This document shows positions 36,001 to 45,000 of a DNA stretch of 64,000 bases, piece by piece (within the stretch, counting starts at the first letter, position 1; the number at the start of each line of letters is the position of its first letter). The translations under genes and the position numbers were made by a program. Location: contig OY755181.1 in assembly GCA_963576735.1 (NCBI GenBank), positions 17,125,261 through 17,189,260 of the forward strand, read 5' to 3'. The DNA comes from Bedellia somnulentella (taxonomy: Eukaryota > Arthropoda > Insecta > Lepidoptera > Bedelliidae). Under the pieces are notes generated by a model. That model worked only from the letters and a program-made list of their open reading frames with translations, was not told where the DNA came from and searched no databases.

Positions 36001-39000
36001 TGAATTAATGAATGAAAAGTTATATTTCACACATACAAAATATCCATACATATTAATTTACGATTGATTTTATATGTTTGGAAAGCAATCTAGATAATAA
36101 TTACTGAACTAACTAGTATGTCGCGGTATCGCAGTTTTTTTTTATGTATAGAATATAAAATGGCAAAAATTGAAAAAAAAATGGTTCGACTACTTACCAA
36201 GCAACTTACCGGATTGGTAACTCATTGCAATCGCCATTCTTTCCATAAAAAACTCTTTATGCTCCTGTGTCAGAGGGTTCAGAAGAAGCTTGGCCAGCTG
36301 ATTGGGACACATCATTGGAAATCTGAAACAATTCAATGCTAAATTTTTCCCCATTTCTTCCGGTGGGTGTACGTAAAAGGCGACTAACGGTATTGGGGCT
36401 TTTAAGGGATTTTTGGGCGATGCGGTTGGAAACCCATCACCAACAACCTTTACCTTACCACCTTTTCCCCACTGAAATTTCCAAAAGTGGCTGAGGAATT
36501 TCTAATTCCTTAGCTCTGGCTACCCCTTCTCGGGATTTATAGCCGTGAGCATATGTATGTATGCTAAATTTTACTTTTTTTAATTTATAATTAGTTTTTG
36601 CTGGGTGGGGTAAGGGCCACCCTTAAATCACAAACATTATTATATATGGTACAATACATACATATACTCACAGCTATAAATCCCAGAGCCAGGGTAGTCA
36701 GAGCTTCAGATAAAGAAATTCCTCAGCCACTTATGGAAGAATAGTGGGTAAAAGATTGTAAAATAAATGGTTGTTGGTAATAGGTCTTCATCTGCATCGC
36801 CCAACAACTTCTTTAGGGCCGGCGCTGACTGCCGGCATGGCATGGCAAAGGATTTCGGTACAGATATAGCATGTTTAATCTTATTACCATGCGTATATAA
36901 TTAATTTTGACACAACGATGCCGAGGGAGGCCGCGGTAAGACAGAACGTCGACATCGTTGTGTCAAAATGAAGTAAAATGAATTCTATACACATGATAAT
37001 AAGATTAAAAATGCTATATCTGTACCGAAATCCTTTGCCATGCCATGCCGGCAGTCAGCGCTGGCCCTTAAAAGCCCCAATACCCTTAGACACCTCTTAC
37101 GAACAGCCACGGGTAGAAATGGCGTAGTGCTATTCTAAGCTGACACTACACATCGAGTCTTTTGAGTTGCTTTAATTATTTAATTGTTATTGTTAATTCT
37201 AACAAGATTTATGGTGACGGCAAGCTAATTATAACTAACACTAATACATACATACATATTCTCACGCCGTTAGTTCCCATTGGGGTAGGCAGAGACTATC
37301 GATCGCCACTTTGTACGATCCTGGCAAACCTCTCTAGCTTCATTCAAATAATAATATAATTTACCTAATATGTGAGAAAACGGCAGTGACTAGTGATTCC
37401 CAGTGAGCCTTGATATCCGTTTCCGAGAGACCACTACTATTCAATCTCTCGCGCTGTTTGCTCAGCCACCGGACTACGAAACTGTCAAAATAAACACATT
37501 TATTATTGTTTCATGTTTGCATATATCTATTTAAGTTAATTATTATACAGCTACAGATATTAATAAAAAGAAATAAAAATATTGAGTTCAACCTATGTTC
37601 CTGTTTCAAGTAAGTTTGTTGTTATGGGATCTTTAATTGTATTTGTTAATCGAATTTTATTTAAAAACCAATAATATTTTTTACTAAAACAGAGAAGATC
37701 TCTTTGCTTACACTTCCCAAATCAATGCAATGGAAAAGTGATTTAACAATGACGTTCAAAAGATATATTATTTTTAAAAACATGATTTTGGCAATGACCC
37801 TCTGTTTAACTCCCTTTGGAATTTACTTAGGTTAACTAAAATACTATAAATATACTTACTCATACAAAGCCATCTCATTATGCAGAACCAAATCGTTATG
37901 TTGTAGCAAATTCGTCAAAGTCTCTCCTTCCAACTGTGCCAACTCTGATTCGGACCATTTCCATTCTATATTCCATTTTAGGAAGTTTTGACATGCCTGA
38001 AATAATTGATATTTATGTGATAATTTACAAATAAGGTTTAGAAAGAATTTGGCAATATTTTTTTTCAAGCTATGTAGTGTCGGCTTAGAATAGCACTACC
38101 CGATTTCTACCAGTGGATGTTAGTAAGAGCCGAATGGATACTTAAGTTGGAGACCCATCACCAACAGCTTTTATATTAAAATATTTTCTCCACTCAACTT
38201 CTAAATGCAGCTGATGAATTTCTCATTCAGAAGCTCTGGCTAACCCTTCTAGGGATTTATAGGCGTGAGAATATGCATGTATATTATTTTGAATGTTACT
38301 CCTTATAGAATATAATAATTCTATATTGCACATCAAACACAAATTTACAAAAATAATAATATGATCAAACAATTTACAGTGAGGTACAATTGGCGGTCTT
38401 ATCGCTAATAGCGATCTCTTCCAGACAACCTTTGGAAGGTGAGATCAATAAATTACTCATAGCTCTAAGAATATATGTACAAAGTCTCATGATGATAAGT
38501 AGTTTTCACGTGCAAGCGTAAAAACTTAATTTCACATTTATAAAATAAGTAGCGATAAAATATTATATAACAGCAGTTGGGATATACGACGTGAATGTTT
38601 GAGTAGGAGTTAAGGAATAAAAATTAACATACCATCAAAAATTTGACGTTCAAAAAATGTTAGTATTAACTTCATTTAGAAAAATAAACTTTTTGACTTT
38701 TGACTTTGTGCCGTAGCGACGCGCTGTCAGTACACAATGACGCGCACTACATAGGAACGCTGACAGTGCAAGAAGAATCACATTCCACAGCAACACGAAA
38801 CGAAGCAAAATACGTCACACTCGTCATCAAGACTCGCCATACAAATCGTACATCGCGCAATCGAAGTTTCTAAAATGTTTACTATATATACAAGTTCCAA
38901 CTTAATACAGTTGGACCGCGGTCCCCAGGCATACCACCGCCTGGCGGAAGACCTTCCCTTTTCCTCCACAGACTTTTTTTGATACTTTAATCATATTAAC

Positions 39001-42000
39001 AATTACAATATATAATTTAATGCCATTAGCGGCGAAACCAAAACCGTATAGTATGATACAAAACTGCATAATGATTATTATTTAAATAAAATAAAATCCA
39101 CAGGTATACCTTAGCCACATAATTATGTCCACAAGCCATAGTGTACTGCATCCAAGATATCAGCTGATCTCTCTTTGCTGCCTGCGCTATGTGGTTGGAC
39201 ATGTAGCATAGACAAAGTGATACTAGGTCCTAGAAATTATAATGAGTTTTGGCTTTTTTAAAGTAATTCGGTATGCAAAGTTTTTTTTTGGTATTTATTT
39301 AATATTTTTATTCGATAGCAAACATGAAAATATAAGACTAATTTGAATATTTTTCATTTTTAATGACTTATTGTAAAGTTATGTTTTTTTAAAGATTGAT
39401 CAACTTGTTCTCTCAATGACGTCATCGGTTGAAAAAATCACGTAGCGACAAGCAAATGAAGTGAAATGTTCAATATAAATGTTACTGATTGCAAAACATT
39501 TCACAAACTTGTGATCTCAAAAGATATTATTACGATATTATATAAAATCAACCTATAATTTTCGATATTTTATAAATGGACTGCAAAAACTAATGTCTTT
39601 GAAATGACACTGAAGGTCAAACACTGTTACAGTTTATTGATAAAATTAAGGTCCTAATAGCTTTTTTTGATTTAATTCCAAAAAAATATTGTTTAGGAAC
39701 ATAATATCTCGAAATGGTTTTGTAATCAGCATCAATTTTGTAAAACTTTGCATACCGAATTATTGGGCATTTTTACACCAATTTGTCTTTTCTAAAGTCA
39801 TATGTGTGGTTAATTTATCATGGTTGCTAACGGTGAGGGAAAACATAGTGAGGAAACCCACATGGCTGAGTTGTACTTAGTCATGTGACAGTGTATTCGT
39901 ACAAAACGGCGATAGGCCTGCCCCCTATCACGTGAGTACACTGTCTAAGCAAAACGTGGGTACCTTCTCTGGAAACTAGATGGCGCTTGCCATGTGAGTT
40001 CAGGAGTATTGGTACCTCTGCCAACCCCTTCGGGGATAAAATAGAGTGAACGTTTATGTTTATGTTTAAAGCGTTTGAGGGTGCTTTTAATCCATTGAAG
40101 TCGATGTAGATGGAGACCTATTACCAACCATCTTCTATTGTACATTTTTTTCCATGAGAAGTTAAGTGGTCAACTTCGAACAGTTGAGTTGTGAGAAATT
40201 TATAATTTCAAAGATCTGGCTACGAATTTTTGGGGTTAATAGCCGAGTAAATGTAGACATATTATCACATTGATGTTGGTAAAGGCTAAGGAACTATGCA
40301 AGAAGCAATCTGACTCTAAGACCACACAAAAATATAGACATTGTACCTTAAAAAATTGTGTCTTAATATGTTTTTACAGTTTATTCTCTCAATAATTAAT
40401 TTTGCGATCACGAAGTAGATTTTAACTACATTATTTTTAGTGACGAAAAAAAACATTACCTTAACATTATATTTATCAGCAAGTGATAGTATGGGAAGAA
40501 CCGATTGATGCGATATCTTAATTTGGCCTGTGTAGAAATATCTGAAAATGTGGAAATACATTTTTTTATATTAAGACCAACCTTAAAAAACAAAGTCCTT
40601 AATTGTTTAAACGCCAGTTCTAGAAAGACTGTTCACAAAAAAAACTTTTCTGTAACAAAATACATAAACCGTTATGTTTCGCAAATTAAAAAATATATAA
40701 CAGAATAATAACTTCCCAAAAAGTAATAAATAAAGGAAAGAAAAATTTCGACACTAGCGGGGATCGAACCCGTGACCTCCAGGTATACGCCCCCGTCGCT
40801 CTGCCAATTGAGCTATAGTGTGAATAGCTTCCAGTGCGAAATTCTTCATTTCTTTGTTTGTTTTACACTTTTTAAGCAGTGTCAGCGTTCCATACCTCCG
40901 ATTTTTTACAAATTCGGAAGGCCACTTGTCTACCTTTACAGATAGAATGCAAATGTTGAGCACGCGTAACTATCACATAATTGGAATGATTTTGTTCATG
41001 AAAACCTCATGTGGGGATTATTACTAATAAATAAAGGTAAGAAAAATTTCGACACTATCGGGGATCGAACCCGCGACCTCCAGGTATACGCCCCCATCGC
41101 TCTGCCAATTGAGCTATAGTGTCAGGTAGGTAACGCTAACACTACTTAAAAAGTGTAAAAAAAACATAGGAATGAAGAATTTCGCACTAGAAGCCATTGG
41201 TTTTTCCCCATCCCCACATGAGGTTTTCATGAACAAACACATTCCAGTTCCCAAAAAGTTCTTTAATTAAAGTATAGCTTATACTTAGCTACTGTCAAAT
41301 CGTAGATTTAAAAGATCTGCCCATCCTTTTAGATAAAGTAGGCAGGCATAATATACTTACTTCAAAAAGTGTGGGAAGACTGCGGTAGCTGTCGGTGTCT
41401 CTTGAAGAACTATCTTGCTTTCCCGCCATTCTGTCCATTCGCGGTTCATCAACATCACCTATTTATAAAAAAATATGGAAGCTTTTAACATTTTATATTG
41501 TAATACAACTCAGTCTTTTAATATAACATTGTGTCCGCAAAAAGTAACAGGAAAATTTATTCCCGCGGGTTCTCTACGCGACTAACGCCCGATTTCTGAA
41601 TTATGTATTCCAGCTGAGAACAACTTCCAGTATCGTTCTGTCGCATTGAAATCTTAACAACAGAATGAGACAAAACGATACTGAAGTCGCTCTCAGCTTG
41701 AATACTCAATTCAGAAATCGGGCGGAAGGTTTTAGGATTTTGTAAATTGAATTTGGGCGAGTTAACTATCACCAACCATTTTTTATGTTACAATATTTCT
41801 CTTCGCGACAAAAGTGCCTCTGCAAATTCAAATTCGGAACTTCTAGCTACTTCGTTTTTCTATTTATAGCCATTAGTGTAGGTTGGTAAGTTAAGGAGCT
41901 AAGTTTGCCAAAACAATGAGATCTAAGAATAGGACGGCAAACCTATTATCATAAAGGCAATTAGGGAAGCAAAGTTAGGAGAAAAGTCCAGGCCACATTG

Positions 42001-45000
42001 TGCATTGATTATATGTTTCTACATACAGTAATGAAAATCATCATTTCTTGTTTGAAATACAGTTAATGACGTAGCTCAGGAACTGAAAAACGTAACATTT
42101 TTGTACTTTAAATAACAAACTATGTTAACATAGTATTTTCTAAGACTTTCACGATTGCACATTATAATTAAAACATCTTTTACAGGGCTTTAAAAAAACC
42201 AAGTCATAACACGCGATTAAATTATCCGAAAATAACTAACCGAATTTTATGTACTTTTAAAAAATAATTAAATTTTCATTATTATTATCAAGAAAAAAAA
42301 TACCTGAAACACCTCACTACTGGCACACAATATCAGTCGATGTGCCGGGTACGCCACACCCCCAACCATCAGAACCAAATCGCTCATCAGCTGCTCAGCA
42401 TACAGTGTGGCTATCTTTAGCAGCACACTTTTTGAATTGTCCACCTGTACATAAGTTAGTGTTATTATTATTATTATTCAAGATAATACACTAGCAGCAA
42501 TATTTTGCTGATGCGTGTATATCACTGCACTTGTTTTAAATATTTGTCAAGTCTGTTTTCAAAAGAGTTCACTGAGGGACTGATCACTGTCTCTGGTAGT
42601 TTGTTCCACACATCCACAACACGGTTTGGCAAAAAATTGAGTCTCGGATTGCTCGGATTGATTGTTGTTGGTAATGTCAGTGGAAGATGTACATAGCGCA
42701 CACATTTAGATTGAATATAGTATTTTTTTTATTAAATTTTGTGTAGTATCAGTAACTTAAGTGTCGTAAGAGGCAATTTAGGGAAATAAGGTTTTAAGGT
42801 CGATTTTTGGGTGGGAACTTGCCTGGGGACCATTTGGTGGCATTTGCCAATTTTTTAATTTACAATCTTAACAGTAAATTTTAGTAGAGGACAACCTCAG
42901 AGGACTCATTTGGACCAAATAGAGAATATGCTCAAAAAGGCAGGTATCCAAAGTATGAAGAAGTTGGTTAAAAAGATTGATGGATGTGATCAAAGCTATA
43001 GAGGTTTGCAAGGATTGTACAAAGTGGCAATCAATAGTCTCTGCCTACCTCAATGGGAACTAATGGCGTGAGTATAATATGTAATATGTAGTGCCGGCTT
43101 AGAATTTCGCTACCCCTTTCTACCCACGGGTGTCGTAAGAGGCGACTAAGGGTATTGGGGCTTTCTATTGTATTTTTGGGCGATGCGGTTGGAGATCCAT
43201 CACCAAAAACCTTTATTTTTACCATCTTTTCCCCACACAACTTCCAAAAGTGGCTGAGGAATTTATAATTCCTTAGCTCTGGCTACCCCTTCTAGGGAAA
43301 ATATAGCTGTGAGTATATGTATAATATGTATTTAGCGACATGATAGTCCAGTGGGTAGAACACCCGCCCGAAAACAGAAGGGCGTGAGTTCCAATCCTGG
43401 GACGGGCCTACACCAATTTGTCTTTTCTAAAGTCATATGTGTGGTTAATTTATCATGGTTGCTAACGGTGAGGGAAAACATCGTGAGGAAACCCACATGG
43501 CTGAGTTGTACTTAGTCATGTGACAGTGTATTCGTACAAAACGGCGATAGGCCTGCCCCCTATCACGTGAGTACACTGTCTAAGCAAAACGTGGGTACCT
43601 TCTCTGGAAACTAGATGGCGCTTGCCATGTGAGTTCAGGAGTATTGGTACCTCTGCCAACCCCTTCGGGGATAAACGGCGTGAACGTTTATGTTATGTTA
43701 TGTATTTATGTCTTCCTCCACTCAACTTCTGAATGGAGCTTACAAGTTTTAAATTCTGAAGCACTGGCTACACTATATAAAGCACTAATTGAAATTAACC
43801 AATGAATATTTAAATCACTTACGTGAAGTTAAGTCAGCCCGTGACCACGGCACCAGTAGGTGTGCCCAAACATAGGTCAAACACATCACATAAGTGATTT
43901 AAATATTCTTTGATTAATCCCGATTTCACACGCATACACACATACTCACGGCTGTAAATTCCTAGAAGGGGTAGCCAGAGCTAGGGAATCAGAAATTCCT
44001 CATCCACTTTTAGAAAGTTGAGTTGGGAAAAGATATTGAGATATAGGTTTTTGGTGATGGGTCTCCTACCGCATCGCCCAAAAATCCCTTAAATGCCCCA
44101 ATATTGTTAGTCGCCTCTTACGTACACCCACCGGAAGAAATGGGGTAGTGCTATTCTAAGCCGACACTACACAGCATTCCAATCAGCAATCCCGATTAGA
44201 TTAGTAGTATATATATATATATATATAATTTCTACAAACTGCAAGGGTTTAAAAGTGCACTGGCTACACCTTTTTGAGATTTAATCCTCACAGCCCATAT
44301 ATGTTCTCACCAAGAGCTCAAGCCTACCCTTTATATGGTGGTTTGGCCATAGCCCACCATGCTGGCCTTTTGTGGGTTGGTGGTTTGGTACTGACTTCTA
44401 CTTACTTCTACAATGATAATAGCCAGGATGAATCCCTTAGGGCCGGCGCTGACTGCCGGCATGGCATGGCAAAGGATTTCGGTACAGATATAGCATTTTT
44501 AATCTTATTACCATGAGTATAGAATTCATTTTACTTTATTTTGATACAACGATGCCGACGTTCTGCCCTACCGCGGCCTCCCTCGGCATCGTTGTGTCAA
44601 AATGAATTCTATGCGCATGGTAATAAGATTAAAAATGCTATATCTGTACCGAAATGCTTTGCCATGCCATGCCGGCAGTGAGCGCTGGCCCTTAACAAGC
44701 CCTCCAAAGCCCAGAATCATCTTTTTTTTCAGATAGTCAGTTAATATTAATAATAATATATAATTTTATTCAGTTTACTTCCAGCGGATTGAACCCAAGA
44801 CCTCCAGATTTGAAGCCAAGTGGTTACCAGCGTAATCATGGAGGTAGTTTTAGCATTCATAGCTGTGAATATATATTTTTGCAAAAATTGTACTTTTATA
44901 ATACACCACCCACTTTGTGAAAATTCTGACAATTTAAATGCCATAATGTTTATACTGATATATGTAAACTGTTGACAAAATGTAAATAGTGAATACCTCA

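Larger units (their letters stand above)
33960..36140. repeat. degenerate local repeat array around exon-9-like pieces
   Basis: The word TATCGCGGTATCA-like recurs at about 33983, 35203, 35446, 35908 and 36121, and GTGACTAATCTA-like words recur between them. This suggests old tandem duplication of a unit a few hundred bases long. Confidence 0.6.

Noticed and set aside
38778..38969. 63-aa Cys-rich minus frame near exon 5
   Set aside because: No in-phase splice sites to the BTBD17-like gene, and exon phases agree without it.
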